Origin: DAISWO01 sp036826295
Lineage (GTDB): Bacteria > Patescibacteriota > Saccharimonadia > Saccharimonadales > JAGQNJ01
Length of the DNA stretch: 64,000 bases
Assembly (NCBI GenBank): GCA_036826295.1
Contig: DAISWO010000002.1
Span: 158,253-222,252, forward strand
Reading direction: 5' to 3'
This document shows, one piece after another, positions 44,596 to 53,433 of this stretch; positions within the stretch are counted from its first letter, which is position 1; every line of letters begins with the position of its first letter. Both the position numbers and the translations under genes were made by a program. Below the pieces are notes generated by a model, which did no database searches, was not told the origin of the DNA, and saw only the letters and a program-made list of their open reading frames with translations.

Positions 44596-45823
44596 ATTCG
44601 TTACGAAGAGCATCAATTGGATTCTTTTTTGATGCATTAACGGCTGGGATTACACCAAAGAATATACCAACTATTAACGATATCAATACCGCCAACACGC
44701 AAACTTGAACGGTGATTATTGGCTGCATCTCTGTGAAAATCCTAATAGCAAAATTCACGAGTAGAGCCATGAATAATCCTATTAAGCCTCCGAGCACGCT
44801 CAATACTACTGCTTCTGACACAAACTGCCCTAGTATTTGTTTATCCGTCGCTCCGACAGCTTTTCGAATTCCGATTTCGCGCGTTCTTTCCGTAACAGAA
44901 ACAATCATTACATTCATAACCCCGATGCCACCCACAACAATCGAAATAGCGGCAATTGTAGCTACAAGACCGGTCAATACTTTCAGTACGTTATTTGCTA
45001 TAGCTAAAGTATCTTCTTGTTTGAGCACAGTGTAATCACTACTCGATTCGTTAACTTTAATCAGATTTTGCTCTATAGACCGCTGAACTTCGTCAACCTT
45101 GTCTTCATCTGTAGGTTTAGCTAGAATCTGGAACACCTGAGCCGAGCCCTCATTAATAGACTTGCCGGTAACGTATGGTATAAAAATTGCATTATTGTAG
45201 TTGGCGCCAAAGTTTAATGGAATCTCGTCAAACTCTGAAAAAACACCCTTTACAATAAATGTCTGACCTCGAAAGGTAAGGGCTCGACCAATCGGGGCGC
45301 TGTCATTAAACAGCTGTCTGGCAACGGTGGATCCAACTACGGCAAAATTCTTGCCTTCATCTGTATCAGATAAAAACTGGCCGAACTCTATGTCGTGATT
45401 TATCAAATCTTTAAAAGTGTTGGTTGTAGCAATAACTTGCCCAGATTTATACTCTTCGCCATCATATTCAATATTCCCACTCACTAAGGATAACGGCGCA
45501 ACCGAAGCGACGTCCTTAGAACTTGATACAGCTTCAATATCGCTATCAGCTAAGGTGGTCGAGTTATTAAAAACCGAGAAAACATCAACGCCTATGATAT
45601 TGCCGTTATCATCTTTTTCAACATATTTTCCTGGGCGGATAATGAGTAGGTCACTGCCGAATTCTTTTATCTGTGCCTCGACTTGACGTTTTACACCCTC
45701 ACCTAGACTAATCGTGGTAACCACAGAAACAACACCAATAATTATTCCTAGCATGGTCAAAAAACTTCTGAGTTTCGTAGCCTTAACTGTCCGATACGCT
45801 AGTTTTAAATTCGACCTTATCAT
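44594..45823 (-). CDS. MacB/FtsX-type ABC transporter permease
   Basis: 409 residues: N-terminal helix (RSFLTMLGIIIGVVSVVTTISLG), a large periplasmic-type MacB_PCD domain (60-270), then three C-terminal helices with VMIVSVTERTREIGIRKAVGATDKQIL, the FtsX coupling motif. Works with the adjacent ATPase to move lipids, peptides or drugs by mechanotransmission. Start overlaps the ATPase stop by 4 bp. Confidence 0.94.
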   Translation of the reverse strand: MIRSNLKLAYRTVKATKLRSFLTMLGIIIGVVSVVTTISLGEGVKRQVEAQIKEFGSDLLIIRPGKYVEKDDNGNIIGVDVFSVFNNSTTLADSDIEAVSSSKDVASVAPLSLVSGNIEYDGEEYKSGQVIATTNTFKDLINHDIEFGQFLSDTDEGKNFAVVGSTVARQLFNDSAPIGRALTFRGQTFIVKGVFSEFDEIPLNFGANYNNAIFIPYVTGKSINEGSAQVFQILAKPTDEDKVDEVQRSIEQNLIKVNESSSDYTVLKQEDTLAIANNVLKVLTGLVATIAAISIVVGGIGVMNVMIVSVTERTREIGIRKAVGATDKQILGQFVSEAVVLSVLGGLIGLFMALLVNFAIRIFTEMQPIITVQVCVLAVLISLIVGIFFGVIPAVNASKKNPIDALRNE

Positions 45824-46689
45824 TTTGATTTAACCCTACTTTTTGTACTTTTGGATCTGCGTCTACTGCGTTTTTTCGGTTTCTTTTTTTCATTAAGATC
45901 ACCAGGTATATTTTTCATTAATGCGGAAACGCCTGCGGCATCATCCTCGGTCGTTTTTTTGCTGACAAAATACATACTGCGTTTTAATATCTCTGGTATG
46001 TCGCCAATCTTGTTCTTTTCATCATGGATTATTCTGCCGTCATGTACATACACGACACGGTTAGCATATTTTGTTAGAGCAGGGTTGTGCGTAACCATTA
46101 ACACTGTATTTCCGGCTTTGTGAATTTCACTTAGTAACTCCATCACGACTTTACTAGACTCGCTATCGAGATTTCCCGTCGGCTCATCCGCAATAATTAG
46201 TTTAGGGTCGTTGATTAAAGCCCTGGCAATAGCCACACGTTGAATTTCGCCACCACTCAGTTGACGAGGATAAAAATACTCGCGGTGCGCCAAACCCATG
46301 CGATCCAATATCTCGCCGGCCCGACGCATTTGAGTAATTGGCGATAGACCTTTGTAAGCTAATGGCAAAGCGACATTTTCTAGTATTGTCATTTTGGGAA
46401 GTAAGTTAGAAGTCTGAAAAACAAAACCAACAGTATCTCGACGTAATCTAGCTTTTTGATTATTGCTGAGTTTTGAAGTCATTCGTCCATTCAGCTTGTA
46501 GTCACCGTGCGTCGGCTCATCCAAAAACCCAATAATATTCATTAGTGTAGACTTACCGGAACCACTAGGACCCATAACTGCAATAAATTCATTTTCTTCC
46601 ACTACAAAATTAACTTCGTCGAGCGCTATAGTCGCTGCCTCACCGAAGCCATATAGTTTTGAGACGTCGTTAATATCAATAAGTGGCAT
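45820..46689 (-). CDS. MacB/LolD-type ABC transporter ATPase
   Basis: 289 residues. Walker A GPSGSGKSTLM, signature LSGGEIQRVAIARAL, Walker B LIIADEPTGNLD and the H-loop MVTHNP. A C-terminal extension of about 60 residues ends in a very basic tail (KKKPKKRSRRRSKSTKSR), longer than in typical LolD. No MacA-like gene is adjacent. Confidence 0.95.
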   Translation of the reverse strand: MPLIDINDVSKLYGFGEAATIALDEVNFVVEENEFIAVMGPSGSGKSTLMNIIGFLDEPTHGDYKLNGRMTSKLSNNQKARLRRDTVGFVFQTSNLLPKMTILENVALPLAYKGLSPITQMRRAGEILDRMGLAHREYFYPRQLSGGEIQRVAIARALINDPKLIIADEPTGNLDSESSKVVMELLSEIHKAGNTVLMVTHNPALTKYANRVVYVHDGRIIHDEKNKIGDIPEILKRSMYFVSKKTTEDDAAGVSALMKNIPGDLNEKKKPKKRSRRRSKSTKSRVKSK

Positions 46690-46712
46690 ATTTTCCTTAA
46701 AAAGTTTTGGTT

Positions 46713-46743
46713 AAAAAAAAGAGGTCCGATTAATCCGACCCTC
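46713..46743 (-). terminator. Hairpin plus T-run upstream of the ABC operon (possible attenuator)
   Basis: On the minus strand an imperfect stem GAGG(G)TC..GACCTC is followed by eight Ts, only about 25 nt before the ATPase start. It either isolates the ABC operon from upstream transcription or attenuates it. Confidence 0.5.
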
Positions 46744-46992
46744 CTCGTTGACCAATTTTCAATGGCTATTAATAATATACGCTAGACGACAGATGTAAAT
46801 CAAGAAAACCGTCTATATTGCTGGTTTGGTTTTGTATATACTGTTGTTAGTGTTTCTGTGTTAGCAGTTTTTTATTCTAAAGAGTCGATTTATTCGTCTC
46901 GAATGGATAAAAAACTATGAGGAAGAAACGACAAGAAGATGCAATACAATCAACAGCTTGATTGTACGAAATCTGACGGTCGATTCTGACGA
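46744..46992. other. Spacer between the ABC operon and tRNA-Ser
   Basis: About 250 bp without a gene. It must hold the promoters of the ABC operon (minus) and tRNA-Ser (plus); a TATACT near 46840 is a candidate tRNA -10 but is far from the tRNA. Reading frames here that end in the tRNA are antisense artefacts. Confidence 0.35.
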
Positions 46993-47084
46993 GGAGAGGT
47001 GTCCGAGTGGTTGAAGGAGCACGCTTGGAAAGCGTGTATGTGAGGCAACTTGCATCGAGGGTTCGAATCCCTCTCTCTCCGCCA
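46993..47084 (+). tRNA. tRNA-Ser(GGA)
   Basis: Class II tRNA with long variable arm. Acceptor GGAGAGG/TCTCTCC, anticodon loop TTGGAAA with anticodon GGA, T arm GAGGG-TTCGAAT-CCCTC, discriminator G and encoded CCA. Its 3' end is the left attachment site of the 13-kb element and is repeated at the far end. Confidence 0.96.
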
Positions 47085-47085
47085 A
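47064..47085. repeat. attL core (22-bp direct repeat)
   Basis: 22 bp beginning CGAATCCCTC and ending TCCGCCAA, covering the T-loop, acceptor and CCA end of tRNA-Ser. Identical copy at 60122-60143. Confidence 0.9.
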
Positions 47086-47107
47086 GAATAAAGTTCTTTT
47101 TTGACCC

Positions 47108-47150
47108 GTTCACCTAATGCCCTATATAGGGTAGGGTGAACTTTTATTTT
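47108..47150 (+). terminator. Terminator just inside the element, after tRNA-Ser
   Basis: GTTCACC/GGTGAAC stem enclosing the palindrome CCCTATATAGGG, followed by TTTTATTTT. It would end the tRNA transcript and, since tRNA-Ser lost its own terminator to the far side of the element, replaces it. Confidence 0.65.
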
Positions 47151-47220
47151 CGGCTAAAATGTTATCTAAACGACGAAAAAAGCCATTCCCGTTCACATGG
47201 GCAGTAGGATTCGAACTTTA

Positions 47221-48519
47221 TTAGCTCAACTTTTTAGACCTACGAGATCTTGCTACATATACCTTCTGATCTTCGAGGAATATTTCGCCAGTTACATATT
47301 GCAGAATCTCTCGTTTTTCTTCTTTAGACCCATGCTCTAGGACATACTTTGCATACATTTTTAGATCTATGGCAGGTTTAGTTGTTGAGCCTTCTTTGTG
47401 TCCCAGAACTATGTTGAATCTGTCATATCGTTCTAATTCATCCTTGAATTGCTTTTGGGCACCAATCTCATCAATTTCTAGGTTATCCACTAGAGCAAGG
47501 AGCTCTCGCATGAGATCAGCTTCTCTAACGTATGGCTGAATGCAGTCGAGATCATTTGCTCTACCACAGTGATAGTAGACATAACGTCTGATCTCACCGG
47601 ATTTAAGCTGTTTGATCTTTTCCTCGGCCGTAACACCTGTTTTACATACACCACACTTCAGCATCTTAGTGAAGCTGAACTCTTTACTACCTGCTGGTGC
47701 TTTCGGGGCTACGGTTAGCTGGATCTGCACTTTATCGAATAATTCACGACTTATTAGGGGCTTGTGCTTGCCTTGATGCATTGTTGGCTTAGTTTTAGGG
47801 TATTTAAACTCTCCGTAATAAAAGGGGTTTCGAAGTGCCCGGAAAATGTGGCTAAGTACCAGACGTTTACCTTGCTTAGAGCGGAAATCAATATCATCTA
47901 GCCATCTTTTAACATCACGTCCTGTATAGGCGTTATTAGCAACTCGTTCAAACATTTCCGTTATGATTGGCGCACGTTCATCGTCAATAATTATCTTTTC
48001 TTCGCCAAGACCATTGTTTAGGTATCCTATCGGAGCTTGACCAGGACGCCAGCCGTTGGCTGCTTTATTGTGAAGCCCTCGAATAACATTCAGACCTCTG
48101 TTATCATTCTCTAGTTTTGCTTGTGATCCTAGAATCATTAGCAAGAATTTCTCATTTGGTGAGTTTGTGAAGGTCTGCCCGTGTGTTCTTATCTCAATAA
48201 GCTTGCCTTGATCCATCAAATCTACCAATATGCCTAGGTCTCCTGCGTTTCTGCTGAGTCTATCGGGAGCCCATGTCACAATTCCGTTGAAATATCCAAG
48301 TTGTATGTCTTTTATCAGTCGATTATAAACAGGTCTAGTGCCTGATTCTTTGGAAGAGTGGCTTTCTTTGCGAACTTCAACAATTTTTATGCCCCAGTGA
48401 TCGGCCAGTAGCTCCATTTCTTTAATCTGTTGCTCGATTGAGAGAGCTTGACGTTCGTCTTGTTCTGACGATTTTCTGGCGTACAAACAGTACTTAAGTG
48501 GTTTCAGCTGGGGTGACAT
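47221..48519 (-). CDS. Large serine recombinase (integrase of the element)
   Basis: 432 residues. Resolvase domain 8-150 with catalytic Ser in YARKSSEQD and TWAPDRLSRNAGD; recombinase domain about 165-270; zinc ribbon with CGVC and YYHCGRANDLDC (near 290-330); C-terminal helices. Catalyses attP x attB recombination at the tRNA-Ser 3' end. Homologous to the truncated remnant beside tRNA-Asn. It is divergent from the restriction gene. Confidence 0.95.
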   Translation of the reverse strand: MSPQLKPLKYCLYARKSSEQDERQALSIEQQIKEMELLADHWGIKIVEVRKESHSSKESGTRPVYNRLIKDIQLGYFNGIVTWAPDRLSRNAGDLGILVDLMDQGKLIEIRTHGQTFTNSPNEKFLLMILGSQAKLENDNRGLNVIRGLHNKAANGWRPGQAPIGYLNNGLGEEKIIIDDERAPIITEMFERVANNAYTGRDVKRWLDDIDFRSKQGKRLVLSHIFRALRNPFYYGEFKYPKTKPTMHQGKHKPLISRELFDKVQIQLTVAPKAPAGSKEFSFTKMLKCGVCKTGVTAEEKIKQLKSGEIRRYVYYHCGRANDLDCIQPYVREADLMRELLALVDNLEIDEIGAQKQFKDELERYDRFNIVLGHKEGSTTKPAIDLKMYAKYVLEHGSKEEKREILQYVTGEIFLEDQKVYVARSRRSKKLS

Positions 48520-48619
48520 AGTAGTACAAAGGTACCAGTAAGTGTCACAAAGTCTAGGCCTATTTCACTTCCGCTTTGGATATTCTGATTGCTTGGTAAA
48601 TAATGTATATGGAGGATAT

Positions 48620-49183
48620 ATGAAAACTATAACAATACAGACAACAGTGTACGGTGAACCATCAACCCTAGAACTTATGGAGTTTGATGAGCTTGATAAG
48701 TTAAAATGGAAAGAACTCTTTGATTCTTGGAAAAAACTTAAACTGGGAATGCGTGATTATAAATCACGAGAGCCAAACTTTCCTGAAGGCCTAAGTGAAA
48801 GTGCTTATTGTATCTGGTCTGGCTCGAAAAGATTTATTAAAGCTAGCGCAGGGACAAACGCATCATTTGTCACCTTCAATACCCAGACAAAAGAAGCTGA
48901 ACAAATAAAAGCATGTAGCATTGATTCAGACTTAACTTCATTTGGACCGACCTCAAAATGGGACAAATTAATATTCATGGATTTCTATGCTGACGGACTA
49001 GTAGATGGGTCCTTTAACGCGTACCAAATCCCAGACGAGTTAATCTACAATCACCAGATAAATAGAACTCAAACATTTAAAGATCAACAATTACAGGGAA
49101 GAAGACCAAGGCTATCTCTAAAAGATGTTATTGCTGAGAATGATATTGAACCTATAGGAAAGAATGTAAAAATCTGGCTATAG
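48620..49183 (+). CDS. Type II restriction endonuclease, Bsp6I-like
   Basis: 187 residues from MKTITIQTTVYG, chosen for its GGAGG site; the longer frame lacks one. The segments PNFPEGLSESAYCIW, DLTSFGPTSKWDKLIFMDF and FKDQQLQGRRPRLSL recall the Bsp6I family of type II enzymes (family known to cut GCNGC); I recognise this by memory of the family, not by search. The partner methyltransferase is encoded convergently with a 6-bp overlap, as expected for a type II pair. Host DNA would be protected by that methyltransferase. Confidence 0.72.
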   Translation: MKTITIQTTVYGEPSTLELMEFDELDKLKWKELFDSWKKLKLGMRDYKSREPNFPEGLSESAYCIWSGSKRFIKASAGTNASFVTFNTQTKEAEQIKACSIDSDLTSFGPTSKWDKLIFMDFYADGLVDGSFNAYQIPDELIYNHQINRTQTFKDQQLQGRRPRLSLKDVIAENDIEPIGKNVKIWL

Positions 49184-50737
49184 GACTTTTAGCATTTGCT
49201 TCGCAATTCTCTTAATAACAGGGACAGTAACCGAATTACCAACTTGTTTATATAGAGCCGAGTCAGCGATATCAGGTAGAACATAATTCTTTGGGTAGCC
49301 CTGTATTCTTAGGCATTCTTTTGGCGTTAGTTTTCTGATCCCTTTGCCGTCAAATATTATCGGTACGTTGTGTCCGCCCATCCCCATATTTGCAGTTAAT
49401 GTTGGACAAACACCCTTTTTGTTTTTCCTTACATATTTTCTACGCCACTGGTAAACTTCATTCTGCTCTGTAACATCATCCTTGATCTTTTCATATAGAG
49501 GTTTTCCATTGTAGTAATATTTTTCATCAACTTTTTTTTCAAGAATATCTTTAATGCTTTTTTCTAGTTTAATTGGGTCGGGGAACTCAAACGCTTCAGT
49601 TTTATTATGGTCTTTGAAGCCTACAATATAAATTCTCTCTCTGTTTTGAGGAACATTACCGTATTCCATGCTGTTCATAATTTTGTGTTTAATTGAATAG
49701 CCTAGATCTTTTAATGTTTCTTCAATAACTTTGAATGTATTCCCGCCATCGTGAGATTTAAGATTTTTTACGTTTTCCAATAAAAACCCTTCGGGTTTTC
49801 TTGCTTCGATAATTCTAGCTATATCAAAGAATAAATTACCTCTACCTTTTTTATCATCGAATCCGTGTCTGTATCCTGCTATCGAAAATGCCTGGCACGG
49901 AAAACCACCAAGCAGAAAATCAAATTCAGGCAAATCATCCACTTTTATTTTGGTGATATCTTCTACAACTAATTTAGAATCCTTGAAATTCATATCATAG
50001 GTATATTTACATTTATCATCAAAGTCATTTGCGAATACTGTTTTAAATCCTTCATTTTCAAATCCAATCCTGATTCCACCAATACCTGCAAACAAATCCA
50101 ATGTTCGCCACGTTTTTGTTCTCAATTGATCTTCCTTATCATCATCTTGTTTATAATTCCTTCTTACTGACCAGACAACTCCCCTTACTTCAACTTCATT
50201 TCTGAATAAAGGCAATAGTTTTTGATTTGCTGGTTGAAGCTTAAATCTATTACCATCTCGATATAGTTTTTTGAGTGTGGCCCGATTATCATCGATTACT
50301 GCAACTACTGTTTGGCCATTTTGGGCTGATGTTTGTTTTTTTATAACCACAGTGTCGCCATCAAAAATGCCTTCGTCTATCATGCTATCGCCCTTAACCT
50401 TCAAAGCATAGAAAGTTCCTGAAGCAGGTAGTCCGGCCACTGCTACTTGCTCCTGATCAACTTCCTCGATCGCCTCAATAGGTTGCCCAGCTGTAATAGT
50501 ACCTACGATTGGCACTTTGTCGCTCCTAGGACGATTGTCAGACAGTTCGTATCCTTGGTAATTTTCAGACTTTTCTAGAAAACCTTGCCCTACTAATTTA
50601 GACAGGTGGCTATGTATTGTAGAGACTGACTTAAGACCTAGTCCCGATGATATTTCTGATAAAGTAGGGAATTCACCGTATTGATCCTTGTGCTTTTTAA
50701 TAAAGTCTAAAACTTGGGTTTGTCTATTTGTGCTCAT
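49178..50737 (-). CDS. LexA repressor fused to a DNA cytosine-5 methyltransferase
   Basis: 519 residues, two complete modules. Residues 1-193 are a full LexA: winged helix (TLSEISSGLGLKSVSTIHSHLSKL), Ala83-Gly84 cleavage site in GTITAGQP, catalytic Ser118 in VKGDSMIDEG and Lys156 in ATLKKLY, the same spacing as classical LexA. A short charged linker (194-209) leads to a C5-methyltransferase: DLFAGIGGIRIGF (motif I), GGFPCQAFS with catalytic Cys281, LLENVKNL, QNRERIYIVGF and the C-terminal QVGNSVTVPVI. Predicted to repress its operon and methylate DNA, and to self-cleave upon RecA activation, separating the two functions. Confidence 0.95.
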   Translation of the reverse strand: MSTNRQTQVLDFIKKHKDQYGEFPTLSEISSGLGLKSVSTIHSHLSKLVGQGFLEKSENYQGYELSDNRPRSDKVPIVGTITAGQPIEAIEEVDQEQVAVAGLPASGTFYALKVKGDSMIDEGIFDGDTVVIKKQTSAQNGQTVVAVIDDNRATLKKLYRDGNRFKLQPANQKLLPLFRNEVEVRGVVWSVRRNYKQDDDKEDQLRTKTWRTLDLFAGIGGIRIGFENEGFKTVFANDFDDKCKYTYDMNFKDSKLVVEDITKIKVDDLPEFDFLLGGFPCQAFSIAGYRHGFDDKKGRGNLFFDIARIIEARKPEGFLLENVKNLKSHDGGNTFKVIEETLKDLGYSIKHKIMNSMEYGNVPQNRERIYIVGFKDHNKTEAFEFPDPIKLEKSIKDILEKKVDEKYYYNGKPLYEKIKDDVTEQNEVYQWRRKYVRKNKKGVCPTLTANMGMGGHNVPIIFDGKGIRKLTPKECLRIQGYPKNYVLPDIADSALYKQVGNSVTVPVIKRIAKQMLKVL

Positions 50738-50750
50738 ATTATTAATATAT

Positions 50751-50768
50751 ACGAAAATACACGAAAAT
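50751..50768. promoter_or_regulatory. Direct repeat upstream of the LexA-methyltransferase gene (candidate operator)
   Basis: ACGAAAAT-AC-ACGAAAAT, two identical 8-bp units spaced one helical turn (10 bp), beginning 14 bp upstream of the start codon. Position and spacing suit an operator of the fusion protein; the LexA box of this lineage is not known to me. Confidence 0.4.
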
Positions 50769-50942
50769 GTAAGCTTTTCTATAATTCTATTGCTTTAGAG
50801 GAATTGAAAATAATTGCTATAGAAACAAAGAACAAGGTTTCACAAAAACCTGAAATTTTCTTTAAGTAGTATAATTACACTCGAGGAGTACAGAAGAGCG
50901 GAGCAAATAGTTTATCAATAGCTCTAATTTACAAATTTACGT

Positions 50943-53063
50943 ATGAGAATCGATCTACACGCGCACACACAAAATTGTAAGGTTGGCGACGGAGATAAAA
51001 GGAATATCAGCCCTGAGCAATTCGTTAATAAAATGAAAAGCAACGGTGTTGGCATTTGCTCTATAACAAACCATAACAAATTCGACAATGATGAATACAA
51101 AAAAGTAATTGGTGCTGCTGGTGACTTAGTCGTGTTCCCTGGGATTGAGCTGGATGTGATGTTCGAAGGTGAAGAACGGCAAATAATCGTTGTAGCCAAC
51201 CCCGAATTAGCGGATAAGTTCTACTCAGTTTTTGATGACGAACCGGAGCGAGATCTTGATAATCACGTCCTGGAGTACGATGATTTCTTAGAAAAAGTAA
51301 ATGAGTTTACTAACGACGAGATAGTAATTATTGCGCACTTCATGAATAAAGCTAAGGGTTTCAAAGTTGAAGAAAGAAGCACCCTGTATTCTGACCTGTC
51401 TGACTATTCCCTCGTACTTGAAACAAGCAATTTACGATCTATGGGTTTTGTAAACGGTCATATGGAAAAAATTTGCTTGATTGGCAGTGATGTAAAAGAT
51501 TGGGATAAGTACAGCGGAGATGAGTTGCCAGAAATTAAATTTGGAATTGATTCCTTTGGTAAATTTTACGAACTTGCTAGTGACCCTGTAAACTTTGTTA
51601 AAAATTGTCTCGACGGCGCTCCTAAGCATGCGGTTTCTGTAGACGATGATGGCTCGTTAATAGATATATTCGAGGACGTAAATGTTATTTTTGGAGAGAA
51701 GGGCTCTGGGAAAACAGTCCTACTCAAGGATCGCATCCATCCGGGATTAAAAAGAATTGGCAAGAATACCGTGCTTCACCTCGGCGAACGATATGAAGAA
51801 TACTATGAAAATATTATCAAAGATCATTCCACTGCCATTGAAATTGACTCAGAACTCCAATCGGAGATTTTGACCGAATTTGATAGCATTGTGGACTATC
51901 AAGAAGAGCCACACGATAATTTTATCAAAGACTATTTAGCATATAAAAAGGATGATAATAAAAATAAACAAGCTAAGACAATAAATAAGAGAAATGCTTC
52001 CTTCTCAAGTGGTATTGGTGAAACCATTGAAAGACGAATCAGACAGGCTCAAAGTAACATCACGAGTATATCTGAAGTATCTGATATAAATCGTAAAATC
52101 GACAGAAGTCAGGAACTCAGAAGAGAAGCACTGGAGACAGAGCTTGTAGTCTTAAAAGAAGATGTACAAAGTAATGTGACAAGCTTCTTTAGAAATTACT
52201 TTGTTAATAACGGTACAGAAAGTTTACTTAGAGCCATTAAAGAAACAGTAAGAAAAGAAAGTGGCGTAATCTCGAAACCTACAAATATTGGCTTTTCGAA
52301 ACTGGTCTCAAAGCGACTTGAAAGAACAAGATCTAACTTATATTTAACAAAGTCGTTAGAGGCCATAGGGCACAAGACATCTGTGCTCATTGGTGAATTA
52401 CCAAAAAAAGGTAAGGTGCGTCTTGAAATTGAAATACAAGTTATGCCCCAAGGGTTTATTTGGTCTTCCGACTCTGTATTTGATAAAAATACAGTGAGAG
52501 AAAATAGAGAAATCTTAAGTAGAATCCATCAATTTTCACCCAATAATTTTCCAAACATTAATGATCACTTCAATAGTGAACATATATCGGGCGAACTTAC
52601 CGGTGAAGATTTCGTAGATCAAGTAGTCAGAAAGAGTACCAAAATAAAGATTAAGAATAATGGTAGTTATCACCCCTCACCTGGAGAGAAGGCGATCCTC
52701 TCCATCACCGGTACGCTAGAATCCTACGATTATTCGTGTTACCTTTTTGACGAGATCGAGAAAGGCTTAGGACACAAATACATAGCTGAGTACTTAATCC
52801 CACAAATCAAAAAACTCAGAGACAGGGGCAAAACTATCATATTAACAACCCATGATGCGAACATAGCTGTTAGTACACTACCGAGCCAAACAATCTACTG
52901 TTCATATCCAGATGAAGAAATATACTATGAAGGCAACATGTATTCAAATGAGCTAATCGGTATTAAGAGTGGCTCCAAGCTGAATTGGCTTGATGAAGCT
53001 ATAGTTCACCTTGAAGGTGGTAATAAAATGTTTAGTAAACGGAGGAATATTTATGGAGCCTGA
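50943..53063 (+). CDS. PHP-domain / ABC-type ATPase protein (TrlF-like)
   Basis: 706 residues. N-terminal PHP phosphoesterase: DLHAHTQNC (4-12), ITNHN, GIELDV, IIAHFMNKA and LIGSDVKDW supply the metal ligands. From 245 on, an SMC/ABC-type ATPase: Walker A GEKGSGKT (251-258), central helical insert with coiled-coil character, signature PSPGEKAILS, Walker B YLFDEIEKG and the H-loop TTHDAN. This matches the TrlF group, whose role is thought to be nucleic-acid-directed defence. A TATAAT box is 68 nt upstream. Confidence 0.85.
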   Translation: MRIDLHAHTQNCKVGDGDKRNISPEQFVNKMKSNGVGICSITNHNKFDNDEYKKVIGAAGDLVVFPGIELDVMFEGEERQIIVVANPELADKFYSVFDDEPERDLDNHVLEYDDFLEKVNEFTNDEIVIIAHFMNKAKGFKVEERSTLYSDLSDYSLVLETSNLRSMGFVNGHMEKICLIGSDVKDWDKYSGDELPEIKFGIDSFGKFYELASDPVNFVKNCLDGAPKHAVSVDDDGSLIDIFEDVNVIFGEKGSGKTVLLKDRIHPGLKRIGKNTVLHLGERYEEYYENIIKDHSTAIEIDSELQSEILTEFDSIVDYQEEPHDNFIKDYLAYKKDDNKNKQAKTINKRNASFSSGIGETIERRIRQAQSNITSISEVSDINRKIDRSQELRREALETELVVLKEDVQSNVTSFFRNYFVNNGTESLLRAIKETVRKESGVISKPTNIGFSKLVSKRLERTRSNLYLTKSLEAIGHKTSVLIGELPKKGKVRLEIEIQVMPQGFIWSSDSVFDKNTVRENREILSRIHQFSPNNFPNINDHFNSEHISGELTGEDFVDQVVRKSTKIKIKNNGSYHPSPGEKAILSITGTLESYDYSCYLFDEIEKGLGHKYIAEYLIPQIKKLRDRGKTIILTTHDANIAVSTLPSQTIYCSYPDEEIYYEGNMYSNELIGIKSGSKLNWLDEAIVHLEGGNKMFSKRRNIYGA

Positions 53064-53409
53064 TGATGAATTAGAAACCAAGAAAATACTAGTAAAAATT
53101 AAGAGGCAGAGTCAAGGAGAGGAAGACGAAGCTGTTCAATTAGTTTTTGAAAAGATCGATGACAACAAGGATGTGGAGGTTGATTTATCAGATAGTGGCG
53201 TCGATGACATAAAGAAGCTTTTTGATTCAGTCTTTACGCTCATAAATGACTCTAAGCAGTTATTAGAGTTTCAGCTTTCTGATGCGGAAAACGATTTATA
53301 CTTTCAAGTTTCTCAGGAAGTTGTTTCACAGCTAAACACTGAAGTACAGGAATCTGAAGCTCACTTTAGAGAAATCTGGAACCTAACAGAAGAATTACAA
53401 GAAGACTGA
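53053..53409 (+). CDS. Small acidic partner of the PHP-ATPase (118 aa)
   Basis: Not recognised. ATG within the last codons of the PHP-ATPase gene (11-bp overlap), with a GGAGG site, so translation is coupled. Very acidic, with beta-strand-like start (ETKKILVKIKRQ) and a C-terminal helix (EVVSQLNTEVQESEAHFREI). Likely a subunit, inhibitor or sensor for its neighbour. Confidence 0.65.
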   Translation: MEPDDELETKKILVKIKRQSQGEEDEAVQLVFEKIDDNKDVEVDLSDSGVDDIKKLFDSVFTLINDSKQLLEFQLSDAENDLYFQVSQEVVSQLNTEVQESEAHFREIWNLTEELQED

Positions 53410-53433
53410 TTAGAAAAGTAGCTTCGCAACAGA

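Noticed and set aside
46877..47113. Minus-strand reading frame covering tRNA-Ser (GGERGIRTLDAS-type protein)
   Set aside because: It is an antisense translation of the tRNA, a common annotation artefact; the cloverleaf is certain.
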